A DNA stretch of 64,000 nucleotides from CAJXQU01 sp965223825 (lineage in GTDB: Bacteria; Pseudomonadota; Gammaproteobacteria; CAJXQU01). This document shows, piece by piece, positions 24,306-32,491 of this stretch (positions are counted from its first letter, which is position 1; the number at the start of each line of letters is the position of its first letter). The position numbers were made by a program, and so were the translations under genes. Location of the stretch: the NCBI GenBank assembly GCA_965223825.1, contig OZ245018.1, forward strand, positions 1,302,001 through 1,366,000, in the 5' to 3' direction. Under the pieces are notes generated by a model, which was given only the letters and a program-made list of their open reading frames with translations, made no database searches and was not told the DNA's origin.

Positions 24306-24977
24306 ATGAATGCGACTTTTGAACGAGCGTCTTTTCTACTTGGGGCTGGCGGCCCCGTTCTCGTTATCCTGATCGGGCTATCGGTGATTGCGCTCGCGAT
24401 TATTCTGCTGAAAGCGTGGCAATTTCGTCAACTTCGGCTCAACGATACGGGATTTATTCGTCATACGTTAGATTACTGGCGCGCCGGGCAAGTGAATGCG
24501 GCGATGGTTGAGTTGTACCGATCAGCGCATCCTGCAGCACGAGTGTTAGAAAGTTCGATCCGTGGGATCGCCGAAAATCGCGTGAGTGAACCCGTGATCC
24601 GTGAAGAAGCCGAGCGTGAAGCTGTCGAGCAGTTAGAGCAGATGCAATCGCATTTACGCAGCTTGGAAGTGATCGCCAGTATTAGTCCATTACTGGGTCT
24701 TCTCGGAACGGTGTTGGGGATGATTAACGCTTTCCAACAAATGGAGATGGCGGGTACACAAGTGAGTCCGTCGATTCTTTCAGGTGGTGTTTGGGAAGCG
24801 TTGTTAACCACGGCCGTGGGTCTGGCGATCGCAATTCCTGTCGTTGTGGTATTGAACTGGTTAGAACGCCGCGTCGACAAAGCGCGTCATGATATGGAAG
24901 ATGCAACAACACGCGTTTTCACTATCCAAATGACAAGCTTGCCGAACCGGGCTGTAGAGACGGCCGAGAGCGCGTGA
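24306..24977 (+). CDS. exbB: ExbB/TolQ/MotA family proton channel
   Basis: 223-residue inner-membrane protein that, with ExbD, uses the proton gradient to energise TonB. The first membrane helix is about 14-36 (GPVLVILIGLSVIALAIILLKAW). A cytoplasmic stretch follows, then LEVIASISPLLGLLGTVLGMINAF (about 119-142) and the third helix TTAVGLAIAIPVVVVLNWLERRVD (about 168-191). These are the conserved pore helices of the family. It is followed 8 bases on by exbD. TolQ is excluded by the ExbD/TonB context. Confidence 0.93.
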   Translation: MNATFERASFLLGAGGPVLVILIGLSVIALAIILLKAWQFRQLRLNDTGFIRHTLDYWRAGQVNAAMVELYRSAHPAARVLESSIRGIAENRVSEPVIREEAEREAVEQLEQMQSHLRSLEVIASISPLLGLLGTVLGMINAFQQMEMAGTQVSPSILSGGVWEALLTTAVGLAIAIPVVVVLNWLERRVDKARHDMEDATTRVFTIQMTSLPNRAVETAESA

Positions 24978-24985
24978 GTTAAGTC

Positions 24986-25393
24986 ATGTTACTTGACGTA
25001 ACCGCGGCGGAACGGATTAAAAAACGGCGAGCATTGATTGCGCTGACACCCCTGATCGATGTGGTGTTTATTCTGCTGCTTTTTTTCATGCTGGCATCGA
25101 GTTTTCTTGACTGGCACACCATCAAACTCAGTACACCGACCACGCAAGGGCTAGTCAAACAATCCAGCGGAGGCGCGGTATTGATCCGTGTTGGGGCAAA
25201 TGGTGTGTTAGATCTTAACGGCCAACCGGTGCAACTTAACCAGATAGCAGCCGGACTTCGACGCTTTCTTGATGCCAATGCTGATCAACGTATTTTAATT
25301 CGACCAGCGGACGGTGTCCCTCTGCAACCTGTTGTCGCGATTCTCGATGAAGTGAAAGAGGCGGGGGCGCACAATGTCTCCCTCACGCGCTGA
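24986..25393 (+). CDS. exbD: ExbD/TolR family biopolymer transport protein (first copy)
   Basis: 135 residues. One N-terminal membrane helix, ALTPLIDVVFILLLFFMLASSF (about 19-40), carries the essential aspartate (LIDVVFILLLFF). A periplasmic TolR-like domain follows (GVLDLNGQPVQLNQI, DQRILIRPADGVPLQPVVAILDEVKEAG). It couples proton flow to TonB movement. The end overlaps the start of the second exbD by 20 bases, so the two are translationally coupled. Confidence 0.92.
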   Translation: MLLDVTAAERIKKRRALIALTPLIDVVFILLLFFMLASSFLDWHTIKLSTPTTQGLVKQSSGGAVLIRVGANGVLDLNGQPVQLNQIAAGLRRFLDANADQRILIRPADGVPLQPVVAILDEVKEAGAHNVSLTR

Positions 25394-25799
25394 TATGAAA
25401 CTACCCAAAGCAAAGCCTCGCAAGAATCTCATTGATCCGGTTTTACCGTTGATTAACGTGGTCTTTCTGCTACTGATCTTCGTCATGATGATGTCGAAGG
25501 TGGAAGGCACCGATGGTTATGATGTGAATCCCCCGCACTCAACAAGCGAAGCGCCTGCGGGGCAGCGAGATAGTATTTTAGTACTCACTCGGGAAGGACA
25601 GGTGCTGGTAAATGAGCAAGTTTTAGATGATGCGGATTTGCACGTTTATGCGACACAATTCAAACGCGATTTCCCAGCAGAATCACTTAAGATTAAAGCT
25701 GATAAACAAGTCGATGCCACACGTCTGATCAGTCTAATGGAAGATCTACGTAAGCAAGGAGTAGATCAATTAATGCTGCTCACCGAGAAGCGGAACTAG
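25374..25799 (+). CDS. exbD: ExbD/TolR family biopolymer transport protein (second copy)
   Basis: 141 residues, a paralogue of the preceding gene. The membrane helix is LIDPVLPLINVVFLLLIFVMMMSKVEG (about 17-43), but the key position reads PLINVVFLLL. The aspartate of the first copy's PLIDVVFILL is Asn here, so this subunit may not carry protons itself. The periplasmic domain (ILVLTREGQVLVNEQVL, LKIKADKQVDATRLISLMEDLRKQGV) is normal. ExbD works as a dimer inside the ExbB ring, so an active/inactive pair is plausible. Confidence 0.9.
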   Translation: MSPSRADMKLPKAKPRKNLIDPVLPLINVVFLLLIFVMMMSKVEGTDGYDVNPPHSTSEAPAGQRDSILVLTREGQVLVNEQVLDDADLHVYATQFKRDFPAESLKIKADKQVDATRLISLMEDLRKQGVDQLMLLTEKRN

Positions 25800-25811
25800 T
25801 CTGAAATAATC

Positions 25812-27023
25812 ATGGCAACCGCACAAACAAGCGCGCTCAATTTTGACTTTTTAGAACGAAAGTTGTTGCCGCTTTTTTGTCTCGCTTCGTTTCTTTTACA
25901 CATGATGTTGGTATTTTGGTTTTCCTCGCGCACTCCAGATCTACAGAATTTAGAGAACGATCAATTCGAGGTAGGTTTAATCAGTTCAGAAGGGCTGGGC
26001 GACGCGTTACAAGCCAGTTTACCTGCCAGTCAAACTGCGGAAACAATTTCACCGGATATTATTTTACCGAGTACAGAAAAAGCGGTTGAGCAAGCGGTGG
26101 ATGTTGCACCGGAGGTGTCGTCGGATCAGCTGAACCTGAGTGAGATTGCACCAGCGGAAACGCCACAATTATCACCGGATACGATCACTTCACCGGTCGT
26201 GACTGACATTCAAGAGGCACCGATCGCCAGCCCTGCGCAACGTGAGAGTTCGCCGGCAACCGCACAAGATGTTCAACCGTTAGAAGTGGCGGATCAGATA
26301 ATGCCGGAATCCAGCGCGCCTGAAGCAAATACGATCACCGATGCGATCAGCCCAGTCCAAGCGATTCCGAATAGTGCGCCGGTGGATGATTTCTTCCAAC
26401 CTGCGGAGATCCTTGTACCGGGTGATCCGATTACAAGGTTACCCATTGAAAATGTCTCACAAGTCGCGGAACCCGACATTGTATTAGCGGATATTAATCC
26501 TGAACTGGTTAATGATGATGTGGAAATTCTCGAGATTAAAGCACGTGACGTATTGCCTGTCAGACCTGCCCGCACAACCGCACAAGTCACACCAAGCTCC
26601 ACCACAACGGAGAGAGCAGAAGGACAAGGTAATAACGCCCGGACACCGAATCAGGCGGGGCGTCAAACGGGCCAACTGACAACGCAACAATCTCTGCCGA
26701 ATCAGTCAACAACGGTGTCACCGCCACCGCCTGTCCCCAAAACCTATATTCTCGAATTACGCAAATGGTTAAATCAATTTAAACAGTATCCCTTGCAGGC
26801 GTACCAGCAGCGCCAGGAAGGCGTGGTGATCGTTGGGCTAGTGATAAATCAGCAAGGCGAGATTTTATCGCACAGCATCAAGCGCTCTTCGGGACATGTG
26901 GTGCTTGATGATGAAGTTGATCAAATGTTGCAGCGGGCGAAGAAAATGCCCGCTTTTCCAGCAGATTATCCACGCGAGCAGTTAGAATTACTTATCCCAA
27001 TTCGCTTTAGAGTTTCACAATAA
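25812..27023 (+). CDS. tonB: TonB energy-transducing protein
   Basis: 403 residues, longer than E. coli TonB (239). An N-terminal membrane anchor (about 17-37, LFCLASFLLHMMLVFWFSS) retains a conserved-type histidine within the helix. A long Pro/Ala/Glu/Ser-rich periplasmic spacer spans about 60-300. The C-terminal TonB domain (about 310-400) shows YPLQAYQQRQEGVVIVGLVINQQGEI, the helix DEVDQMLQRAKKMPAFP and a final LELLIPIRFRV strand. It passes ExbBD energy to outer-membrane receptors such as the siderophore receptor at 34.7-36.8 kb. Confidence 0.92.
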   Translation: MATAQTSALNFDFLERKLLPLFCLASFLLHMMLVFWFSSRTPDLQNLENDQFEVGLISSEGLGDALQASLPASQTAETISPDIILPSTEKAVEQAVDVAPEVSSDQLNLSEIAPAETPQLSPDTITSPVVTDIQEAPIASPAQRESSPATAQDVQPLEVADQIMPESSAPEANTITDAISPVQAIPNSAPVDDFFQPAEILVPGDPITRLPIENVSQVAEPDIVLADINPELVNDDVEILEIKARDVLPVRPARTTAQVTPSSTTTERAEGQGNNARTPNQAGRQTGQLTTQQSLPNQSTTVSPPPPVPKTYILELRKWLNQFKQYPLQAYQQRQEGVVIVGLVINQQGEILSHSIKRSSGHVVLDDEVDQMLQRAKKMPAFPADYPREQLELLIPIRFRVSQ

Positions 27024-27053
27024 CAAATTGAAATAACAATAGTTTGTGGAAAC

Positions 27054-27971
27054 TTAATGTACTTCCTCGACCATCACCCAGATATGGAGTTCACGCTGCC
27101 CAGTCTGACGATTACGTGTGAGTAATTCAGTGTGATCGCGATGAATATCATCACTTATCCCACCTAAATCAATCCATTCACCCAAACGTCCATTCACGGT
27201 CATCTGTGCTGAATGATGGCTGATCTGATCCGGCGATCGTGTTTGCGTTTTCTCGCGTTGAGGATTGATGAAAAGCGTTACGTTGTTCTGGCGTAAATGC
27301 GGCTCAACATAAAAGCCCGAACTGATATCTACGTAGTCAACGCTGTCGATCACATCATGCCCATATGGATGCAGAATGACTGAGCTGCTAACGAAGGGAA
27401 CTGTTTCGCCGGTTTTGATCCATGCCGGATAACCTTCAATAGTTCTGACGAAGTAGATACTCTCGTCATTTTGTTGAGATTCGGTTTGCCACTGACGATA
27501 ACGAATATTGCCCTGATCACGATCATGTGGCCGGCGATCAGACTGGTTATTCGCTTGATCAGACCACTCACGCACCTCTCGCCACGTTCTTTCTTGCGTC
27601 GCACTGGTGCTGATATCGAGAGGACTGCGATGATATTGAATATCCAGATCATGTCCGCGCGATTGCAAGCTGTCCGCATCAGAAAATTGCACATTAATTC
27701 GAACCGATCGTTGCGGCGTATCGATTTCCTCTAACACGCGTTTTATTTCTTGAAGATTGATCGGCGTGCTGCGGATGACGAGTTGATTATTCATTCCGGT
27801 CAGGGTTCCACCTTCAACCAGCAAAGGTTTCAAGGTCGGCAGAAGATCATCGACTAAACGGTGTTGCAAAGGGATAATTTCGAGTTGCATTTCTGCCGCT
27901 TGGAGCGCGCCAAATGAGAGGCATAAGCTAAGGCAGAGTAGGTAATGGCGAAGATGGTGATAAACGCGCAT
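27054..27971 (-). CDS. Exported secretin-fragment-like protein
   Basis: 305 residues from ATG 27971 (signal peptide about 1-25, ending LQAAE). Residues about 27-95 (LEIIPLQHRLVDDLLPTLKPLL, GMNNQLVIRSTPINLQEIKRVLEEIDTP) are a NolW/secretin N-domain. The rest (about 145-305) has the strand pattern of the core gate region (AWIKTGETVPF, GFYVEPHLRQNNVTLFINP). A polar linker rich in Gln, Arg and Asp (about 110-145) lies between them. It lacks the length of a true secretin (usually 450 or more residues), so a full pore is doubtful. It is convergent with tonB and lies 13 bases after the phospholipase-D-like gene, probably in one operon. Confidence 0.65.
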   Translation of the reverse strand: MRVYHHLRHYLLCLSLCLSFGALQAAEMQLEIIPLQHRLVDDLLPTLKPLLVEGGTLTGMNNQLVIRSTPINLQEIKRVLEEIDTPQRSVRINVQFSDADSLQSRGHDLDIQYHRSPLDISTSATQERTWREVREWSDQANNQSDRRPHDRDQGNIRYRQWQTESQQNDESIYFVRTIEGYPAWIKTGETVPFVSSSVILHPYGHDVIDSVDYVDISSGFYVEPHLRQNNVTLFINPQREKTQTRSPDQISHHSAQMTVNGRLGEWIDLGGISDDIHRDHTELLTRNRQTGQRELHIWVMVEEVH

Positions 27972-27984
27972 GAGCGTAGGTTGA

Positions 27985-28527
27985 TCAGGTATTGAGTTGA
28001 CGGAAGTTCGGATTCTGATCAGCTTGTTCCCATAAGGTGTCAAACTCGCTACTGAGTTCGGAAACGGTAGCGCGATCATTAAAATTGGCTGTGCCTGCAA
28101 AGCGATCGGCATGCGGACGTAAAATATAGCCGTAGTCATCCACTATCAGCAGTGATTTATTGTATTCACTGTGTTGTTCGGCGAGTGAGCGGATTTCAAA
28201 AAAGCTACTCAAACGTTGGCTGAGATCCAAAAAACGATGTCCGTGCGTGACAACGGATTTTGGATGCATCACCAAGATGCGGATGCGTGAATAACGTGAT
28301 CGCAAGGCCAACCGTTTGATCGCATCGATCATTTCACTCGTATTATAAATACACGGATCAAGATCGCGACTAATGACATCCAGCGAGCGTCGACAGTTGT
28401 TGATCATTTTCACCGCAATATTGCGGCTATCATCACTGCTTTCGAGGTTAATGATATTGTCGGTTTCACCGGGAATAAATTCCTCAAATTTTTCAACAAT
28501 TTCATTCTCTTGTGATGGTTCATTCAT
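27985..28527 (-). CDS. Phospholipase-D-like domain protein (DUF7931-like)
   Basis: 180 residues, no signal peptide. The sequence follows the half-domain pattern of PLD-fold proteins: NCRRSLDVISRDLDPCIYN, then RIRILVMHPKSVVTHGHRFLDLSQRL, then HSEYNKSLLIVDDYGYILRPHADRF. The catalytic HxK motif of true phospholipases appears only as HSEYNKS, so activity is uncertain. The acidic N-terminus (about 1-30) is disordered-looking. It is followed by the secretin-fragment gene and sits 32 bases after purB. Confidence 0.6.
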   Translation of the reverse strand: MNEPSQENEIVEKFEEFIPGETDNIINLESSDDSRNIAVKMINNCRRSLDVISRDLDPCIYNTSEMIDAIKRLALRSRYSRIRILVMHPKSVVTHGHRFLDLSQRLSSFFEIRSLAEQHSEYNKSLLIVDDYGYILRPHADRFAGTANFNDRATVSELSSEFDTLWEQADQNPNFRQLNT

Positions 28528-28559
28528 AATGATTGGACCTGTTTGGTTCTATTTTCCAG

Positions 28560-29927
28560 CTATATCTTCTTGGCCTGATCCGCCGCATTACCGGTGTAAC
28601 TGGCGGGTGTCAGGTTCAATAAAGACGTTTTTGCCGCGTCAGGAATGTCGAGATCCTGAATAAATGCGGTCAACGTGGGCTGATCAATACCGTGGCCGCG
28701 CGTGAGCTCTTTGAGCTTCTCATACGGATTTTCAATCCCGTATCGGCGCATCACGGTTTGAATAGGTTCAGCCAACACTTCCCAAGCATTGTCGAGGTCT
28801 TGTAATAAGATATCGGCATTGACTTCCAGTTTATTAATGCCCTTCATCGCGGAGGTATAAGCGATCACGGAATGCGCGATGCCGACGCCGAGGTTGCGAA
28901 GTACCGTCGAATCCGTCAGATCGCGTTGCCAGCGTGAGACAGGGAGTTTGGCTGACAGATGTTCAAAAACCGCGTTGGCCAAACCGAGATTGCCTTCAGC
29001 GTTTTCAAAGTCGATAGGATTAACTTTGTGTGGCATCGTTGAAGAGCCGATCTCGCCTTTAACGGTTTTTTGTTTGAAATAACCATTGGAAATATACGCC
29101 CAAATATCGCGGCAAAAGTCTAATAAGATCGTATTAAAACGACCTGTGACCGCGAAGTATTCGGCGATGTAATCGTGTGGCTCGATCTGAATGGTGTAGG
29201 GGTTGAAGGTGATGCCGAGATTTTCTATAAATTTCTGTGCGAAGGCTTCCCAGTCAAGATCAGGATAAGCTGAAAGGTGCGCATTATAGTTGCCGACTGC
29301 ACCGTTTATTTTACCCAAAACTTCCACGTCAACTAATTGGTTTCGTTGACGTTTAAGTCGATAAACAACGTTTGCAAATTCTTTTCCTAATGTTGTTGGG
29401 GAGGCCGTTTGCCCATGTGTGCGTGAAAGCATGGGCTGATCAGCGAATTCATGTGCGATGCTGGTAAGCGCGCCGATCAGGCCGTCAAATTGTGGTAGCA
29501 GAATCGCTGTTCGTGCCTCATTCAACATGAGCGCGTAGGAAAGGTTATTGATGTCTTCTGAGGTGCAAGCAAAATGAATAAATTCGCTGACCGCTTCTAA
29601 TTCGTCGTTCCCTTTTATCTTCTCTTTAAGGAAATATTCCACGGCCTTCACGTCGTGGTTCGTGGTGCTTTCGATATCCTTAACCCGCTGCGCATCTTCT
29701 TCAGCGAAATGAGCCACAATGTTATTCAGTAAAGTATTTGCCTGATCGCTTAATGGCGGGACTTCTTCGATAGCCGTCTCAGCAGCCAGTTGCTGCAACC
29801 ATCGAACTTCAACGGTAACGCGTTGACGGATCAGACCGTATTCACTAAAAATGGGACGTAAATCATTGAGTTTGTTGCTATAACGACCGTCAACCGGCGA
29901 GATAGCGGAGAGCGCGGATAATTGCAT
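28560..29927 (-). CDS. purB: Adenylosuccinate lyase PurB
   Basis: 455 residues from ATG 29927, practically the E. coli length. That start reproduces the family N-terminus (MQLSALSAISPVDGRYSNK); an open frame continues 33 codons upstream but is not conserved. The enzyme catalyses two purine steps: SAICAR to AICAR, and adenylosuccinate to AMP, each with loss of fumarate. The signature loop GEIGSSTMPHKVNPIDFENAEGN is present, as are SRTHGQTASPTTLG and TTNHDVKAVEYFLKE. Cytoplasmic homotetramer. The normal hflD neighbour is not seen. Confidence 0.96.
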   Translation of the reverse strand: MQLSALSAISPVDGRYSNKLNDLRPIFSEYGLIRQRVTVEVRWLQQLAAETAIEEVPPLSDQANTLLNNIVAHFAEEDAQRVKDIESTTNHDVKAVEYFLKEKIKGNDELEAVSEFIHFACTSEDINNLSYALMLNEARTAILLPQFDGLIGALTSIAHEFADQPMLSRTHGQTASPTTLGKEFANVVYRLKRQRNQLVDVEVLGKINGAVGNYNAHLSAYPDLDWEAFAQKFIENLGITFNPYTIQIEPHDYIAEYFAVTGRFNTILLDFCRDIWAYISNGYFKQKTVKGEIGSSTMPHKVNPIDFENAEGNLGLANAVFEHLSAKLPVSRWQRDLTDSTVLRNLGVGIAHSVIAYTSAMKGINKLEVNADILLQDLDNAWEVLAEPIQTVMRRYGIENPYEKLKELTRGHGIDQPTLTAFIQDLDIPDAAKTSLLNLTPASYTGNAADQAKKI

Positions 29928-30109
29928 AGAGAGTTGTATATTTGTTGTTGATGTAGAGCGGGATTCTACATGAGATCGACGCGCAAGTTGAGCAACTGCT
30001 TGATCGTGATCAACGTTGGTCTGCACCGGCTGAATTGGCCTGCGTGTGAAGGGTGTCCAGTATGTATAGAAGCAGTAACAAGACTACGTGATAAGTGTTT
30101 GTTTATTAA

Positions 30110-31093
30110 TTAAACAGGGACACACCTTTCACCTTCACATGCGTTCACTTCCACCGTCACATGTGCGAGTCGCGGATACTCTGAAAGGCGATCTTTGTAG
30201 TACGCAGGTGTGCGATCGGACTGTGTGACGATCGAGATTATTGCAGAAAAATGATTCGGGCCGACTTGCCAGATGTGCAGATCACAAATTTCATCGTCAT
30301 CCTCGATCACCTCACGTATTCCGTTGATGTAGTCTTGATCCTGATTCGCATCAAGTAGAATCGGGCTGGCCGTTCGCAGTAGTCCATAGGCCCAACGTGT
30401 AATGATGATCGCACCGACGATCCCCATCACAGGATCAAGCCAATACCAGCCGGAATATTTTCCAATCACGAGGGCGAGGATCGCCAGTAATGACGTTAAC
30501 GCATCAGTTAATACGTGCACATAGGCTGCGCGCAAATTGTGGTCATGCTCGCTAGCATGGGTGTGATTTTCTTCATCGTGATCATGGTGTGCGTGATGAG
30601 CATTATGATGTCCGTGTCCGTGATCATGGCTGTGATCATGTTTGAGCAGAAATGCACTGGCGATATTGACGAGCAATCCGACGATCGCAACGATAATGGC
30701 TTCATTAAAATGAATGGTTTGTGGCTCGAAAAACCGTTGAATCGACTCGATCAACATCATTAGCGCGACAACGGCGAGTGCCATTGCACTAGCAAAACCA
30801 CCAAGCACATTGACTTTTCCAGTCCCGAAGCTGAAAGCGGGATTGTCTGCGTGCTTACGCGCGTATCGATAGGTGAAGATCGCAATCGCAAACGCAGCGA
30901 CGTGGGTCGCCATGTGCCAACCATCAGCGAGCAACGCCATTGAACCGTACACGCTGCCGGCGACGATCTCGATCACCATTGTGATCGCGGTCAGAATAAG
31001 AACGTAACGTGTCCGTTTTTCATTTTCGTCGGTTTTAATATCAAAGTCGTGAGTATGTTGCCAGTTTTCTAAATTATGCTGATGTGTATTCAT
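30110..31093 (-). CDS. dmeF: CDF family divalent metal efflux transporter (DmeF-like)
   Basis: 327 residues, inner-membrane cation diffusion facilitator. Six membrane helices; the metal site in helix 2 reads LLADGWHMATHVAAFAI (about 52-68), the HD-type pattern of the Co/Ni/Zn exporters. The loop between helices 4 and 5 (about 150-190) is extremely histidine- and aspartate-rich. The N-terminal TH/DFD segment and the loop match the DmeF subgroup (cobalt, nickel). The C-terminal cytoplasmic domain contains ICDLHIWQVGPNHFSAII. No DmeR-type repressor gene is adjacent. Confidence 0.87.
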   Translation of the reverse strand: MNTHQHNLENWQHTHDFDIKTDENEKRTRYVLILTAITMVIEIVAGSVYGSMALLADGWHMATHVAAFAIAIFTYRYARKHADNPAFSFGTGKVNVLGGFASAMALAVVALMMLIESIQRFFEPQTIHFNEAIIVAIVGLLVNIASAFLLKHDHSHDHGHGHHNAHHAHHDHDEENHTHASEHDHNLRAAYVHVLTDALTSLLAILALVIGKYSGWYWLDPVMGIVGAIIITRWAYGLLRTASPILLDANQDQDYINGIREVIEDDDEICDLHIWQVGPNHFSAIISIVTQSDRTPAYYKDRLSEYPRLAHVTVEVNACEGERCVPV

Positions 31094-31225
31094 GGTTCGC
31101 TGTTGGGTCTTACGCTGTGAAGGCTTACAGTAAAACGAAGCGTTACAAGATGGAAGAGTGCTAGAGGGTTATTGTTGAATAAGCAGGCATAGAGTCATGA
31201 TGATGCCGTGCGTGAGAATCTGAAT

Positions 31226-31855
31226 TTAATGAGCCAGCAGTAACAAACAGCCAATCGTGATGAGAATGGCGCCGCCAAGTTTGTAAAGGTAAATATGTTT
31301 GGGTGATGTGAGCAATGACCGTGTGCGATCAATTAAAATGACATAAAACACTTTAGCGCCACCGACAGCGAAGATTGCGATCAACATTACCAAGCTGGTG
31401 TCGAGGAGCGTGATGGTTGAAAGGTTAATAAAAGCGGGGAAGAAACCAAGATAAAAGAGAATGACTTTCTGATCAGCGAGAGTCAGGAATAAACCACTCA
31501 GAAAACTATTATAAATAGAGGTGGTTGCATTAACTTGTTCAGGTTGTGCATGAGGGCTGGTAGCACGTAGTAAATTGATGCCGAGGTAGATCAGATAGGC
31601 GCCACCGACATAGCGAATCAGATATCCATAATTTGCCATCCACCCAGATAAAAGTGTTAAACCAAAAAGAGCGATCACGATATACACTAAGTCGCCGACA
31701 ACAATGCCACCCGCAGTCGCAAGACCATGCCGTACACCGGATGTCGCGGTACGCGTGCTGACGATAAGGACACTCATACTCGGTATGAGCGCAAGCAAAA
31801 GCATGCTGGTGAAAAGTGCGCCACTGCTATATAGCGTGAGGTTAGTTGCGAGCAT
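31226..31855 (-). CDS. LysE/RhtB family exporter
   Basis: 209 residues with five to six hydrophobic segments. The N-terminal half shows the family signature LALIPSMSVLIVSTRTATSGVRHGLATAGGIVVGDLVYI (split here across about 21-59), followed by YVGGAYLIYLGINLLR. Members export amino acids or homoserine lactones; the substrate is not predictable. It lies 132 bases downstream of, but is read toward, the dmeF gene. The unusual SMSV in place of the common GP in the signature is worth noting. Confidence 0.85.
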   Translation of the reverse strand: MLATNLTLYSSGALFTSMLLLALIPSMSVLIVSTRTATSGVRHGLATAGGIVVGDLVYIVIALFGLTLLSGWMANYGYLIRYVGGAYLIYLGINLLRATSPHAQPEQVNATTSIYNSFLSGLFLTLADQKVILFYLGFFPAFINLSTITLLDTSLVMLIAIFAVGGAKVFYVILIDRTRSLLTSPKHIYLYKLGGAILITIGCLLLLAH

Positions 31856-31968
31856 AACGGATAAGCGTGTTTCTGATTGACTGAGGTAGTCTGCTTTTTT
31901 ACGAATAAAACGTCTAGAGCAAATCTGAGGATCGCACCAACGATTTGCGTGCTATCAACAATCCGTGC

Positions 31969-32373
31969 TTAGGATTCCGTTGGTGAAGTTTCTGATTTTA
32001 CCGGGACAGCATCCAACCAAGTGTAGGCTTCATCAAAGGTGGTGAATTCCCGCAATTGCAGGCCGAGGTTGTTGGCCACCATTTCACCGAATCGTTCAGG
32101 TTCAAATAGCGGTGGGTGCATCACAATTGCAATCGTTAAGCCGCGTAAGTGATGAGAGACAACCGTCGCAAAAGTATATCGTTTGGATGTATTGAGCGCG
32201 GTTTTGATACTGAGAGTGTCGATTAAGACTTTTGTCAGATTGAGTTGACGCGCCAACGCTGGGATCTGTTCACATAATTGTTTCACTGCACCAGGGCTGA
32301 CTTCTTCCTCAAGTGCAGTGAGATGAATGACCTCGGATGTTACTTTGACGGTATAAAACTCTTTATTTGTCAT
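31969..32373 (-). CDS. STAS/SpoIIAA-like small protein
   Basis: 134 residues, no signal peptide or membrane helix. The alternation of strands and helices (VIHLTALEEEVSPGAVKQL, TKVLIDTLSIKTALNTSKRYTFA, GLTIAIVMHPPLFEPERFGEMVANNLGLQLREFTTFDEAYTWL) is that of the SpoIIAA-like STAS fold. That fold is used for small regulatory or phosphate/lipid-associated proteins. The single conserved Ser/Thr of anti-sigma antagonists cannot be placed with certainty. Function unknown. Confidence 0.6.
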   Translation of the reverse strand: MTNKEFYTVKVTSEVIHLTALEEEVSPGAVKQLCEQIPALARQLNLTKVLIDTLSIKTALNTSKRYTFATVVSHHLRGLTIAIVMHPPLFEPERFGEMVANNLGLQLREFTTFDEAYTWLDAVPVKSETSPTES

Positions 32374-32491
32374 CGAACACCTCCCGATGCGACAGATGAT
32401 ACTAACAGTGTAGTCCTAAAAATAAATTAGTAAAAATACTTTTTAATTCAGCAGGATAGATGCCCGATGATGAGCGTTCTACTGCTTATTC

